The position numbers were made by a program, and so were the translations under genes. Positions 33,542 through 43,115 of a stretch of DNA of 64,000 nt are shown here, in pieces (the stretch's first letter is position 1; the number at the start of each line of letters is the position of its first letter). The notes beneath the pieces are model-generated. The model was given only the letters and a program-made list of their open reading frames with translations. It ran no database searches and was not told the DNA's origin. Origin of the DNA: Bog-756 sp963727075 (GTDB lineage Bacteria; Actinomycetota; Acidimicrobiia; Acidimicrobiales; RAAP-2); assembly GCA_963727075.1 (NCBI GenBank), contig CAVSET010000002.1, forward strand, positions 186,001 through 250,000, read 5' to 3'.

Positions 33542-34105
33542 TCACGAGCTGAAGTTGTCGGCGTAGCGACTGGGCGTCGGCCCCCACTGCCCCTGGTACT
33601 TGGACCGGAGGCCGTCGGACCCGTAGGGGTGGTCGGCGGCGGTGGTCATCTGGAGGAAGCTGATCTGACCGATCTTCATGCCGGGGTAGACGGTAATGGG
33701 GAGGCTGGCCACGTTGGACAGCTCGAGGGTGAGATGGCCGTCCCACCCGGCGTCGACGAACCCGGCCGTCGAGTGGATGAGCAGGCCGAGACGCCCGAGG
33801 GAGGACTTGCCCTCGAGCCGGGCCACCAGATCGTCGGGGAGCGTCACCTTCTCCAGCGTCGAGCCCAGCACGAATTCGCCCGGGTGCAGGATCAGCGGGT
33901 CCTCGCCCGTGTCGACCAGCTCGGTGAGGTCCTCCTGGTTCTCCCGCACGTCGATGACCCGGCTGGTGTGGTTGCGAAAGAGGCGGAAGTAGCGGTCGAC
34001 ATGCAGGTCCACCGACGAGGGCTGGATGCAGCTGTCGTCCACCGGTTCGATCTTGATATGGCCTGCGGCCAGGGCTTCACGGATGGAGTGGTCGGAGAGA
34101 ACCAT
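33542..34105 (-). CDS. dcd: dCTP deaminase (probably bifunctional dCTP deaminase/dUTPase)
   Basis: 187 residues of the dUTPase fold. It shows MVLSDHSIREALAAGHIKIEP, VDDSCIQPSSVDLHVDRYFRLF, LHPGEFVLGSTLE, the active-site segment GKSSLGRLGLLIHSTAGFVDAGWDGHLTLELSNVA, and a C-terminal SKYQGQWGPTPSRYADNF. The segments closely follow the Mycobacterium tuberculosis enzyme, which makes dUMP directly from dCTP, so the bifunctional form is inferred. The ATG at 34105 gives the usual start. Confidence 0.95.
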   Translation of the reverse strand: MVLSDHSIREALAAGHIKIEPVDDSCIQPSSVDLHVDRYFRLFRNHTSRVIDVRENQEDLTELVDTGEDPLILHPGEFVLGSTLEKVTLPDDLVARLEGKSSLGRLGLLIHSTAGFVDAGWDGHLTLELSNVASLPITVYPGMKIGQISFLQMTTAADHPYGSDGLRSKYQGQWGPTPSRYADNFSS

Positions 34106-34135
34106 GTCGGACAGACGATAGTGTGGCCCAGGCAC

Positions 34136-34206
34136 GCGGGCGTAGTTCAGAGGCAGAACACGAGCTTCCCAAGCTCGGAACGCGGGTTCGATTCCCGTCG
34201 CCCGCT
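34136..34206 (+). tRNA. tRNA-Gly (anticodon CCC)
   Basis: Acceptor arm GCGGGCG/CGCCCGC, anticodon stem CGAGC/GCTCG with loop TTCCCAA giving CCC, T-loop GGTTCGATTCC and discriminator T. CCA is encoded at 34207-34209. It starts 30 bases from the dcd start on the opposite strand. Confidence 0.95.
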
Positions 34207-34321
34207 CCAGGCGACAGTGGACGGAGTGGGCCGATCCGAGCCGACGGCGGTCCCGTCCTGAGACAGAAGCCTCCTCCCTCACGCCGCGCCGAGGTGACGG
34301 TCGGCCGGCGAGGGCAGACGT

Positions 34322-35554
34322 TCACAGGAAGCGCCGGACATAAGGGGCGAATCGCTCCCGGAGCTCCATGGGATCGAGACCGACATCATCGGCCCGATAG
34401 TCGATCCTCCCGAGCCGACCACGCCTGTGCCCGGCGAGGTAACCGTCGAGAGCCCGAGCCGTGGCCCCGCCGTGGGGCTGGTCGGCCAGCGCATAGATCG
34501 ATCGGGCGGTGGCCAGTTCGTCGGCCATGAACTCGTCGAAACGCACGTCGAGCGATCGATCGGGAGGCAGCACGTCGCGGTCTCGCAGGCAGGCTCCGAG
34601 CAGGCTCTCGATGCGATCCGCCCACGCCCGCCCCAGTTGTGCCGTGTCGACCTGGTCGGTGTACATCCGCGCCGTATAGACGATCATCGTCGCCATCGAC
34701 ACGACCACGTCGACGGGGTCCCGATGAGTCACCACCGTCGTGGCGTCCGGGAACACCTGGGCCAACACGGGCAGCTGCTCGAGATGTTGGGGCGATTTGA
34801 GCACCCACCGCTCCCCGCCCCGGGTGAATTGGAGCGCCTGCAGCATCGTGCGAAGGAACCGGTAGTGGGGCGTCTGGTCGTGCGATCGGTAGTACGCCCG
34901 CCACCGAGGCACCGGCGCCAGCGTCTCGAAGAACATCGTCGAGAAGTCGATGGCCAGCAGCTGGATCTCCTCGTGCACGTGGTCCGTCGTCATCTCGTGC
35001 ATCAGCGGGAACAGCGGCATGGCCTGGTTGAGGAACCACACGCCCGCCTCGGCGCGTTGGCGCCGGGGGTCGGGCTCGACGCCGGCCTCGGAGGGCATGG
35101 GGATCGGCTCGAGGCTCTCCCAGTAGGGCAGCGAACGGAGAGCGGGGTCGGCGGACAGCAGGTTGTGCAGGTGGGTCGTCCCCGTGCGGGGCAGGCCGAC
35201 GATGACGATGGGGGCCGCCAGTTCGATGTCGTGGATCTCCGGGTGACGAGTGAGCAGGTCGGTGAGCAGGAGCCGGTTCTTCAGCAGCTGCAGCATCTGG
35301 GAGTAGAAGACGACACGACCCGCCGGCGTCACCCGGTCGACGTCCAGCAGGGCACCGAGCAGTACCCCGAGGCGCTCCTCATAGTCCCGAGGTCCGAAGT
35401 CGACCAACCCGGTCTCCAGCGCGGCCTGCTCGTGCAGCCGGTCGGCAACCAGCGGGCAGCCGTCGGCCATCAAACCCATGCCGGCTTGCATCTCGGCCAC
35501 CTCGGGCGTGAACCTCGGAGAGGCCAGGTCATCGATGTGGACGGCGTCGGTCAT
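34322..35554 (-). CDS. Sulfotransferase family protein
   Basis: 410 residues. The PAPS-binding 5' phosphosulfate loop is IVIVGLPRTGTTHLHNLLSADP (from about residue 115), and the 3' phosphate region is FPDATTVVTHRDPVDVVVSMATM with the R-D-P motif. WVLKSPQHLEQLPVL and YYRSHDQTPHYRFLRTML between them match the actinobacterial Sulfotransfer_3 group, whose members act on lipids or small molecules. The substrate cannot be told. The ATG at 35554 is divergent from the DUF1214 gene with 56 bases between. Confidence 0.9.
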   Translation of the reverse strand: MTDAVHIDDLASPRFTPEVAEMQAGMGLMADGCPLVADRLHEQAALETGLVDFGPRDYEERLGVLLGALLDVDRVTPAGRVVFYSQMLQLLKNRLLLTDLLTRHPEIHDIELAAPIVIVGLPRTGTTHLHNLLSADPALRSLPYWESLEPIPMPSEAGVEPDPRRQRAEAGVWFLNQAMPLFPLMHEMTTDHVHEEIQLLAIDFSTMFFETLAPVPRWRAYYRSHDQTPHYRFLRTMLQALQFTRGGERWVLKSPQHLEQLPVLAQVFPDATTVVTHRDPVDVVVSMATMIVYTARMYTDQVDTAQLGRAWADRIESLLGACLRDRDVLPPDRSLDVRFDEFMADELATARSIYALADQPHGGATARALDGYLAGHRRGRLGRIDYRADDVGLDPMELRERFAPYVRRFL

Positions 35555-35610
35555 GGGTCCCCCGGGGGCGTCGCTTGGTACCGTCGCTCTCACACGAGAG
35601 GAATCCTGGC

Positions 35611-36759
35611 ATGCCACAGCCGACTTGGGAGATGACCAGGGCCTGGAGGGAGTTGCTGGACGGGCTCGCCGAGCTCGACCAGAACTTCCTCGAAGGGCCT
35701 CGTGCCGTCGGAGACGAGCAGTCCGTGGCCGAGGGCTACCGCATGCTCACGACAGGCCTGGCGGTGGCGCTCGACGTGTACCTCTACGCCGACGCCAGCC
35801 GCCCGGCCTTCGTCGACGTCAACACGCCCTTCCGGCGGGATCGAGCCTGGGGCGGGGACAACACCGATGCCTACTACTCGTTGGCGTCCCTCGACCCGGC
35901 CCGTCGGTACCGCGTGAGCGGACAACGCGGGGACAGTGCCTACTTCTCCCTCACCGTCTACAACGAGCCGGCGCCGGGGCAGTGGTCCAACCGAGTGGTC
36001 GGGATCGTCAACGACACTGATCTGGACCTCGACGACGACGGGCGGTTCTCGTTCCTCATGGGCCCGAGCCGTCCGGCCGGCCACACCGGGCCGTTCATCG
36101 GGCTCAGCGAGGACACCCACGTGGCCTTCACCCGTGACTATCAGCTCGACCCGGCCGTGGGCCGGCGAGTGACCTGGGAGATCGAGGCCCTCGACCCACC
36201 TGATCCCCTCAACCGGAGCGACCAGGCCACCGCCGCCGGCCTGCGAGCCGCCCTGCAGTGGGTCCGGACCCTCTTCGTCACCGTCCCGCTCACCGTGTCT
36301 CCCCGCGAGGCGGTCGAGTCCCTCGGGCACAACGCCCCGCAGCTCGCCAACCGGTTCGCCGACCCCTACCAGGTACCCGATGCCAATTTCGGGTGGTCGG
36401 CGCGAGACGCCTGCTATGCGTTCGCCAGCTACCGCATCCAGCCCGACGAGGTCCTCGTGGTCACCCATCGACCTCCGCAGTGCCGGTTCTGGAACCTGGT
36501 GGTGTGGAATCCGTTCCTGGCCACCGAAGTGCTCACCGATGCCCACACCTCGATCAACAGCGGCTCGGCCGTGCCGAACCGGGACGGGACGGTCACCGCC
36601 GTGATCGCCCACGACGACCTGGACCACCCGAATGCGGTGTCCACCGCCGGCCACGCCCAGGGAGCTCTGACGTTCCGGTGGTTCCTGGCCGACCAGGTCC
36701 CCCACCGCCCGACCGTCCAGGTCATCAGGGCGGCGGACGCCCCATCGTCACCGTCGTGA
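35611..36759 (+). CDS. DUF1214 domain-containing protein
   Basis: 382 residues from ATG 35611. The protein has the DUF1214/DUF1254-type layout: RYRVSGQRGDSAYFSLTVYNEPAPG near residue 110, a linking helical region, and ANFGWSARDACYAFASYRIQPDEVLVVTHRPPQCRFWNLVVWNPF near 280, where the Trp-rich strand and GHAQGALTFRWFL close the domain. There is no signal peptide. The function of the family is unknown. Its end overlaps the convergent GGR gene by 12 bases, and its start faces a sulfotransferase. Confidence 0.82.
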   Translation: MPQPTWEMTRAWRELLDGLAELDQNFLEGPRAVGDEQSVAEGYRMLTTGLAVALDVYLYADASRPAFVDVNTPFRRDRAWGGDNTDAYYSLASLDPARRYRVSGQRGDSAYFSLTVYNEPAPGQWSNRVVGIVNDTDLDLDDDGRFSFLMGPSRPAGHTGPFIGLSEDTHVAFTRDYQLDPAVGRRVTWEIEALDPPDPLNRSDQATAAGLRAALQWVRTLFVTVPLTVSPREAVESLGHNAPQLANRFADPYQVPDANFGWSARDACYAFASYRIQPDEVLVVTHRPPQCRFWNLVVWNPFLATEVLTDAHTSINSGSAVPNRDGTVTAVIAHDDLDHPNAVSTAGHAQGALTFRWFLADQVPHRPTVQVIRAADAPSSPS

Positions 36760-38052
36760 GTGCACCGGCGCCGGTGCCCCGGCGGCCCCATCGGCGAAGA
36801 CGGGGGTGAACCACCGCGACACCCGGGAGGGCGCGGTGACCATGCGGCCGGTGGCAGTGGAGGCCGCCGCCACCGTGCGGGCCGGCCCGGGGACCGCCCC
36901 CTCGAGCAACTCGTTCCAGAAGATCCCCCACCCTCCGGCCAGTGCGTCGCCGACCACCGGAGCGGTGAGCAGACGACCCACCGCGGCCACGGCCCGAGGT
37001 CGCCGCACCAATGCGGCGTGCATCGCGGCGGTGATGCGCTGGTACGGAAGGTGGGCCCGAGCCAGCTGGGCCCGGTAGCGCGCCGCCGCCTGTCCGGGAG
37101 CCCGGAGGATGGCCTCGGCCGCCGACCGGCCGCTGGTCATGGCCTGGGCGATGCCCTCGCCCTGCAACGGGTTCACCAGCCCGGCCGCGTCCCCGACCAG
37201 TAGCACCGGGCCGGCCGCCGGGATGGTACCGACCATGCCCATCTTGAGCCACCCTCCCAGCCGGCGGGCCGCCCGGTGGTCGTCCGGTCGCGGCCCGAGC
37301 AGCCCGAGCCCGACCAGATGGTCGAGATAGGCCGGCATCACCCGCACCGCGCCCGAGCCGGCCTGTCGGTCGGCCAGCGTCCCGATCCCGACGCCCACAT
37401 TGGCCATCCCCCCAGCGCCCGGGAAGATCCAGCCGTACCCGGGGAAGGCATGCCAGCTCTCCTGCTCCCAGAACGTGATGACCGGCAAGCCGACGGCCTG
37501 CTCGAAGTAGCTGCGCACGGCAAAGCCCCACAGCACGCGGCCCTCGTCGACCAGTCCCGCACACTCGGCCACGTGGCTGGTGGCCCCGTCACCTCCGATG
37601 ATGAAGTCGGCACGGAGCTGATGGCCGTCGCCGACCACGAACCCGGCGATGACCCCGTCCGAGACAAGGGGGCGGTCGGCCCGACCCTCGAAGGGGACGG
37701 CACCGGCATCGAGCGCGGCAGCGCGCAGGGCGTCGTCGAACACCGTGCGGGTGACCGCCCGGACCCGCCCGGGGTACGAACGACCGTCGAAGCACGGCAG
37801 CCGGACCCGTCGGCCCGTCGGCCCGACCACCACCATGTCACCGACATCGAGGCCGGGCGGCTCAGGCAGGTGCAGATCGGCCAGGACCTGAAGGCCCCGC
37901 GGCCCGATGAGGTCACCACAGGCCTTGTCCCTCGGGAAGCGCGCCTTGTCCACCAGCGCGACGGTCGCCCCGGCCCGTGACAACACCAGGGCGGCGACGC
38001 TCCCGGCGGGCCCCGCTCCGACCACCAGCACGTCGAAGCGCCTCGAATTCAT
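36748..38052 (-). CDS. FAD-dependent geranylgeranyl reductase family protein
   Basis: 434 residues. The N-terminal FAD site reads FDVLVVGAGPAGSVAALVLSRAGATVALVDKARFPRDKACGD, where K-x-C-G-D is the GGR family mark. Further along come VVGDGHQLRADFIIGGDGATSHVAE, YGWIFPGAGGMANVGVGI, and VLLVGDAAGLVNPLQGEGIAQAMTSG, the second FAD contact. Proteins of this family saturate isoprenoid chains, for example of menaquinone (MenJ) or archaeal lipids. The ATG at 38052 has GGGAGG upstream. It is divergent from a UbiE-type methyltransferase, which supports a quinone role. Confidence 0.9.
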   Translation of the reverse strand: MNSRRFDVLVVGAGPAGSVAALVLSRAGATVALVDKARFPRDKACGDLIGPRGLQVLADLHLPEPPGLDVGDMVVVGPTGRRVRLPCFDGRSYPGRVRAVTRTVFDDALRAAALDAGAVPFEGRADRPLVSDGVIAGFVVGDGHQLRADFIIGGDGATSHVAECAGLVDEGRVLWGFAVRSYFEQAVGLPVITFWEQESWHAFPGYGWIFPGAGGMANVGVGIGTLADRQAGSGAVRVMPAYLDHLVGLGLLGPRPDDHRAARRLGGWLKMGMVGTIPAAGPVLLVGDAAGLVNPLQGEGIAQAMTSGRSAAEAILRAPGQAAARYRAQLARAHLPYQRITAAMHAALVRRPRAVAAVGRLLTAPVVGDALAGGWGIFWNELLEGAVPGPARTVAAASTATGRMVTAPSRVSRWFTPVFADGAAGAPAPVHSRR

Positions 38053-38112
38053 TTTCGAACCTCCCGGGCGGTCACCGCCTACGGTGAGATCTTCGCACCC
38101 CAAGGAGGAGCA

Positions 38113-38847
38113 ATGGAGACCCTGGAACCCGTCGATCCGAACCGGTTCGCCCAGGACCTCTTCTCACCGTTGCCCGACCGCTACGACCGGTTGGCCGAGC
38201 TGCTGTCCATGGGGCAGAACGGCCGCTGGCGCCGGGCCATGGTCGACCACATCGTGCCCGGGCGCCCCGGGCTCGTCCTCGACGTGGCCTCGGGGCCGGC
38301 CGGGGTGGCCCTGCAGCTGGCCGATCGCACCGGGGCGCAGGTGGTCGGCGTCGACCTCACCCTCGACATGCTGCGGCAGGGCCGGCGCAACGTGGCGGAA
38401 CGGGGGAAGGCCGACCGTGTACAACTGGTGGCCGGGCGGGCCGAGCAGACACCGTTCGCGGACGGGACCTTCGACGCGCTCACCTTCACCTACCTGTTGC
38501 GCTATGTGGAGGACCCCCAGAAGACCCTGGACGAGCTGGCCCGCGTGGTGAAACCGGGCGCCGCGGTGGCCAGCCTCGAGTTCCTGGTGCCGAAGAGCCG
38601 CTTCTGGCGCTTCTGGTGGTGGGGCTACACCCGGCTCGTCCTGCCCCTGGGCGGTCTGCTGACCGGCGGGAAGGCGTGGTTCGACGTGGGCCGGTTCCTC
38701 GGGCCGAACATCTCGGCCCACTACCGCCGGTACCCGGTCGAGTGGACCGAAGCCGCCTGGAGGCGGGCCGGCTTCGTCGACGTGGGGGTGCGGCGCATGA
38801 GCCTGGGCGGTGGCCTGGTCATGTGGGGGCGGCGCGCCGGTGGCTGA
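38113..38847 (+). CDS. UbiE/MenG-type quinone methyltransferase
   Basis: 244 residues. The start VDPNRFAQDLFSPLPDRYDRLAELLSMGQNGRWRRAMVDHI is the UbiE-type N-terminus, the SAM motif VLDVASGPAGVALQLAD lies at residues 55-71, and ALTFTYLLRYVEDPQKTLDELARVVKPGA and ISAHYRRYPVEW complete the family. It probably methylates demethylmenaquinone or a related methylated quinone (MenK-like). The ribosome site AAGGAG lies eight bases before the ATG. Its stop overlaps the start of a UbiA-like membrane protein. Confidence 0.88.
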   Translation: METLEPVDPNRFAQDLFSPLPDRYDRLAELLSMGQNGRWRRAMVDHIVPGRPGLVLDVASGPAGVALQLADRTGAQVVGVDLTLDMLRQGRRNVAERGKADRVQLVAGRAEQTPFADGTFDALTFTYLLRYVEDPQKTLDELARVVKPGAAVASLEFLVPKSRFWRFWWWGYTRLVLPLGGLLTGGKAWFDVGRFLGPNISAHYRRYPVEWTEAAWRRAGFVDVGVRRMSLGGGLVMWGRRAGG

Positions 38848-39606
38848 GGCGGCGGCCGGACCCCCGGCCGACTCGCCCGATGAGCGGCGCCCGGCGTACT
38901 ACGCCGGCGCGCGGGCGGTGGTTGGCGAGACTGGTGGACGCTGCTGCATCCCCCCTACACGGCCTGGCACCTGGCCTACGTGGTGATCGGTGCCTGCCTC
39001 GCACCGATGGTCGACGCCACCCGACTGGTGGCCACGTTGCTCGCCTTCTTCCTGGCGGTGGGTCTGGCCGCCCATGCCCTGGACGAACTGCGCGGCCGGC
39101 CGTTGCGCACGCACATCCCCGCTGGTGCCCTGTTCGCCGTGGCTGCGGTGGGACTGGTCGGGGCGGTGGTCCTGGGCATCGCCGGCGTCGGGCAGGTGGG
39201 AGTGGCGCTGATCCCGTTCCTCGTCCTCGGTCCGGTACTGGTGATCGGCTACAACTTCGAGCTGTTCGGCGGTGCCGTCCACAACGGCGTCGGGTTCGCC
39301 GCCGGTTGGGGTGCATTCCCGGTGCTCACCGCCTACGTGGCCCAGACCGGGACCCTGGCCGTCGCCCCGTCGATCGCCGCCGCCGGCGCCTTCGCCCTGT
39401 CCGCCGGTCAGCGGGCACTCAGCACGCCGGCCCGGCTGCTCCGGCGTCGAGCCACCCACGTGGAAGGCTCCGTCGTGCTGTCGGACGGCGACTCGGTGCC
39501 GATCTCCTCGGCCACCCTGCTCGGACCGCTCGAACGGGCTCTCCGCACCACGGCGTGGGCCGTAGTGCTGCTGGCCACGGCCATGGCGGTGGCCCGCTTG
39601 ACCTGA
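38840..39606 (+). CDS. UbiA-like integral membrane protein, frameshifted
   Basis: About 255 residues after correction of one frame change near 38920. The N-terminus reads VAEAAAGPPADSPDERRPAYYAG, then DWWTLLHPPYTAWHLAYVVIGACLAPMVDATRL, and at least six more hydrophobic helices. AAHALDELRGRPLRTHIP and VIGYNFELFGGAVHNGVGFAAGWGAFPVLTAY lie where UbiA proteins carry their two acidic motifs, with D-E-L and N-F-E-L-F in place of the usual N-D-x-x-D. It may be a prenyl transferase relative in a quinone or lipid pathway. The GTG at 38840 overlaps the methyltransferase stop. Confidence 0.75.
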
Positions 39607-39685
39607 GGCGGCGAGGAACGCAACTGGCACCCGGCCGAGGTGCCGTCCGAGGCACCGCGACGTCGGTCGAGGCTACGTTGACCAG

Positions 39686-40903
39686 GTGGGCAGTGATCGG
39701 TTCGGTGCCGTCGACTTCGACAGATTCCACCGGGAGGAGCTCCCCGCTCTCCTCCAGACCCGGGGCCCGGTGTTCTCCGGTTCCGACCTCTCGGTGGTGG
39801 AACCGCTCGCCTTCCGTCTGGACGACGGGCGGGCCTACACCTATCTCCCCGCCGGCCGCTCGTTCTCGCGTCGAGCCAGGCGTCGACCGGGCCCACACCG
39901 TCGTCGAGATGGCCGGTGACCCGTGGTGCGCCTTCCGGTGGGAGCTCCGCTCCTCGTTCGCCCTGCTCTACGCCAAGGAGCTGGCCGTCACGCGAGGCCG
40001 CTTCGGGCAGCTGGTGCGGTGGGAGCCCGCCCTGCGGGGGGCCTTCGACGGCCAGGAGTCCTATGACATCGACGACCCACCGCTCGTGCTGGACGACGAT
40101 GGCCGGCCTATCGACATCGATCGAACCTTCACCCTCGACGAGCCGACGGGCGTGCTGGGTGACTTCCTCGGAAGAGCCGGCTATCTGCACCTGCGGCAGG
40201 TTATGGACTCCGACGAGATCGAGGGGCTGCGGGCCGACGTGGCCATGGCCGTGGAGCGGGCCCGCTCCGACGACCGGCGCTCGTGGTGGACCGTCGTGGA
40301 CGGCCACGAGGTGTGCAGCCGGGTCAACTACCTGAACGAGCAGTCCGAACGGGTGGCCGGCCTCGGCTCGGACGAGCGCTTCTCCCGCATCGCACGGCTC
40401 GGGGGGCCCGACCTCCGGGATGCCTGTGACCGGTTGGACGGCAACGGCGTGGTCATCAAGGTGCCGGGCGCTGCCGAGGGTCTCGCCGACCTGCCCTGGC
40501 ACCGCGACTGCGGCATGGGCGGGCACCCGGTCAAGTGCCCCATGCTCAACGTCGGCATCCAGTTGGACCCGGCCACGGCCGAGAGCGGCCAGCTGCAGAT
40601 GATCCCCGGCTCGCACCGGGGTACCTCCCGGCTCCCCGGTCCCCGCGAGTCGGGCCGGCTGCCCACCGTGGCCCTGACCACCGAGCCCGGCGACGTCACC
40701 GTCCATTTCGGCCACACGCTGCACGCCGCCCCCCGCCGACCGATCGGCACGCTCGCGGCCGGCGCGCCCTCTACCTGTCGTTCGTGCCACCCATCACCTT
40801 CGAGATGGTGGGGCCCGGGCAGGGCTACAACGACGTCCTCTTCACCAGGGATGCCGGCCACGTGCAGCACGTCGACCAGCTGGGGACGCACCGTGGTGGA
40901 TGA
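39686..40903 (+). CDS. Phytanoyl-CoA dioxygenase (PhyH) family protein, frameshifted
   Basis: About 405 residues. The Fe(II)/2-oxoglutarate site is seen as LPWHRDCGMGGHP (H-x-D) and a later His in VHFGHTLHAAPRRP with the 2-oxoglutarate Arg. GYLHLRQVMDSDEIEGLRADV starts the PhyH core near residue 165, and LQMIPGSHRG is typical. The first 150 residues, with a VDFDRFHREELP start, are extra compared with short PhyH proteins. Breaks lie near 39870 and 40750. The substrate is unknown. It may be in the same transcript as the UbiA-like gene (79-base gap). Confidence 0.85.
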
Positions 40904-40989
40904 CGGCGAGCGGGAGAAGACCTGACCCACCCCACCACAGCCCCGGGCCCGGGCCCGGGGGACGGACCCTCCCCGCCGGAGGATCCTCG

Positions 40990-41346
40990 TCAGCCCCAGC
41001 CCAGTTCCTTCAGCCGGCGGTCATCGATCCCGAAATGGTGCCCGACCTCGTGGACGACTGTCTTGCGTACCGTCTCCACGACCTGGTCCGACGTGCGGCA
41101 GCTGTGGCAGATGGTCGCCATGTACACGGTGATGCGATCGGGAACGGTCGCCGTGTAGTGGTTGCCGCGCCGGGTCAGCGGGACTCCTTCGTACAGGCCG
41201 AGGAGTGAACCGGGCGGGCTGGTGTCGTCGACCACGACGGCGACGTTCTCCATGTGCCGGCGGAGGCCGGACGGGATCTGGTCGAGGGCATCCGATACCA
41301 GCTGCTCGAAATCCTCGACCGGCATCGTGACCATCCCGGACATCAT
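40990..41346 (-). CDS. Metallopeptidase family protein (zincin-like, DUF1025 type)
   Basis: 118 residues. A zinc-site motif HEVGHHFGIDDRRLKELG lies at the C-terminus, H-E-x-G-H-H-x-G-I-D, and the N-terminal half VEDFEQLVSDALDQIPSGL with VAVVVDDTSP and YEGVPLTRRGNHY is the usual family layout. The proteins are small predicted zinc peptidases of unknown substrate. Nearby ATG codons at 41346, 41343 and 41334 are all possible starts. It is convergent with the PhyH gene across a C/G-rich repeat. Confidence 0.9.
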   Translation of the reverse strand: MMSGMVTMPVEDFEQLVSDALDQIPSGLRRHMENVAVVVDDTSPPGSLLGLYEGVPLTRRGNHYTATVPDRITVYMATICHSCRTSDQVVETVRKTVVHEVGHHFGIDDRRLKELGWG

Positions 41347-41364
41347 GCCCCGCCGTCACCGGGA

Positions 41365-42966
41365 TCAGGGATCGAACAGGATGCCCGGATTGAGGATTCC
41401 CTCGGGATCGACCACCCGCTTGGCCTCGCGGAATTGGGCGGCGAACAGCCGGGGGCGCTGGCGGTCATAGCCGGACCGGTGGTCGCGGCCCACGGCGTGG
41501 TGGTGGGTGACCGTGCCACCTTCGGCCGAGATGGCGTCCATCACCTGGTCCTTCACCGTCGACCACTGCTCGAGCCGACCCGAACGCCGCGCCGGGGCGA
41601 TGACGGTGAAGTAGGGCGCCGCCCCGTCGGGGTACACGTGGGTCAACCGACAGGTGACCAACCCGGGCCAGGCCTCGACCGTTCGGAGGGCCTGCTCGGT
41701 GGCCGAACCGATGCGCTCGACGAACGGGGCGAAGCGGTTCCAGGTGACGGCGGTCTCGAACGTCTCGCTGATGAAACCGAGCCTGACCAGCTCGTCACGG
41801 ATGTACGGCGCCCGGAGGAAGGCCGATCGCCACCGGTCACCGGCATCGTTTCCGGGCTCGGCGTTCCCGCCCGGTCGCGGGGGGCGGGCTTCGAAGGTCC
41901 CGCCGTGGTCGCCGACCAGGGTCGCAGCCCGCGACAGGTCCCCATCCACCGGGTGGTCCGCCGACTCGAAACCGATCAGCAGGAGATGGAGGGCTCCATC
42001 GCCCGCCCCGGTGATCAGCGCCTCGGTGGCATCGAGCAGCCGGCAATTCGAGGGCCAGAGTCCGGATTGGGCCAGCCCCCTCGCCGCTTCGGCCCCGGCG
42101 CCGAAGGAGTCGAAGCGGCCCACCCCGCTCGCCCGGAAGCGCGGCTGGTCCTGCAACCGCATCCAGGCCTCGGTGATCACCCCGAAGATCCCCTCCGACC
42201 CCAGCATGAGCCGGTCGGGCGACGGTCCGGCGCCTGAGCCGGGCAGGCGGCGCGACTCCCATAGGCCCTGCGGCGTCACCGCCCGGATGGACTCGACGAA
42301 GTCGTCGATGTGGGTGTGCAGGGTGGCGAAGTGCCCCGCCGACCGGGTGGCGAGCCATCCGCCGAGGGAGGACACCTCGAAACTCTGCGGGTAGTGCCGC
42401 AGCGTGAGGCCGGACGGTCGCAGCTGGTCCTCGAGCGAGGGTCCGAGCACACCGGCCTGGATGCGGGCCGCCCGAGACGTGCGGTCGAGCTCGACCACCC
42501 GGTCGAGCCGCCCCAGGTCGCAGCTGATCACCGGTCGGTCGTCGTCGGGCGGTGCCTCCACCCCCCCGACGACCGAGGAGCCGGCGCCGTAGGGAATCAC
42601 CACCGCCCCGGCATCGGAGGCCCAGTCGAGGACGGCGACCACGCCGGGCTCGTCGGGTGGTACCGCCACCACGTCGGGCGGTCGTTCCCAGCGGCGTTCG
42701 AGGGCGCGCACCACGTCGCGGTACGACTTGCCGTAGGTATGCCCGGCTCGGGACAGGTCATCGACCCGGCACCACCCGGCGAGGACCGAGGGAGGCGCGG
42801 TCCGGGGAGGTTCGAGCCTGAGCTCGGCCGGATCCGGCGGTTCGACGGGTTCGAGTGCCGCACCGCCGAGCAGCGGCCGTACCCGCTCGGCCAGGCCGAG
42901 CCGCTCCCCCTCGGTCAGACCCCGGTCTTCGTAGCCCCAGCCCCAGAATCGTCGCACCCTGGCCAC
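41365..42966 (-). CDS. FAD-binding oxidase (alkyldihydroxyacetonephosphate synthase-like)
   Basis: 533 residues of the FAD_binding_4 (VAO) superfamily. The N-terminus RRFWGWGYEDRGLT is the AGPS-type start, VVIPYGAGSSVVGGVEAP is the pyrophosphate loop, LRHYPQSFEVSSLGGWLATRSAGHFATLHTHIDD the second FAD segment, and MLGSEGIFGVITEAWMRL the third. The end SGYDRQRPRLFAAQFREAKRVVDPEGILNPGIL is typical, and the HHHAVGRDH segment fits the AGPS active site. In bacteria the real substrate of most such proteins is unknown, so ether lipid synthesis is only a possibility. Confidence 0.9.
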   Translation of the reverse strand: MARVRRFWGWGYEDRGLTEGERLGLAERVRPLLGGAALEPVEPPDPAELRLEPPRTAPPSVLAGWCRVDDLSRAGHTYGKSYRDVVRALERRWERPPDVVAVPPDEPGVVAVLDWASDAGAVVIPYGAGSSVVGGVEAPPDDDRPVISCDLGRLDRVVELDRTSRAARIQAGVLGPSLEDQLRPSGLTLRHYPQSFEVSSLGGWLATRSAGHFATLHTHIDDFVESIRAVTPQGLWESRRLPGSGAGPSPDRLMLGSEGIFGVITEAWMRLQDQPRFRASGVGRFDSFGAGAEAARGLAQSGLWPSNCRLLDATEALITGAGDGALHLLLIGFESADHPVDGDLSRAATLVGDHGGTFEARPPRPGGNAEPGNDAGDRWRSAFLRAPYIRDELVRLGFISETFETAVTWNRFAPFVERIGSATEQALRTVEAWPGLVTCRLTHVYPDGAAPYFTVIAPARRSGRLEQWSTVKDQVMDAISAEGGTVTHHHAVGRDHRSGYDRQRPRLFAAQFREAKRVVDPEGILNPGILFDP

Positions 42967-43115
42967 GGCAGCGGATGCTAATGGGATCGACCACGGAAGA
43001 GACGGTGACGACGATGGATCGCATCCGGGCCGTTGGCTCGAGCCTGGCGACCCCCGCCCCGAGACCGGGAAACGGGCCGACCACTGTCATCGGCCCCCGT
43101 CGGGAGGCGCGACCT

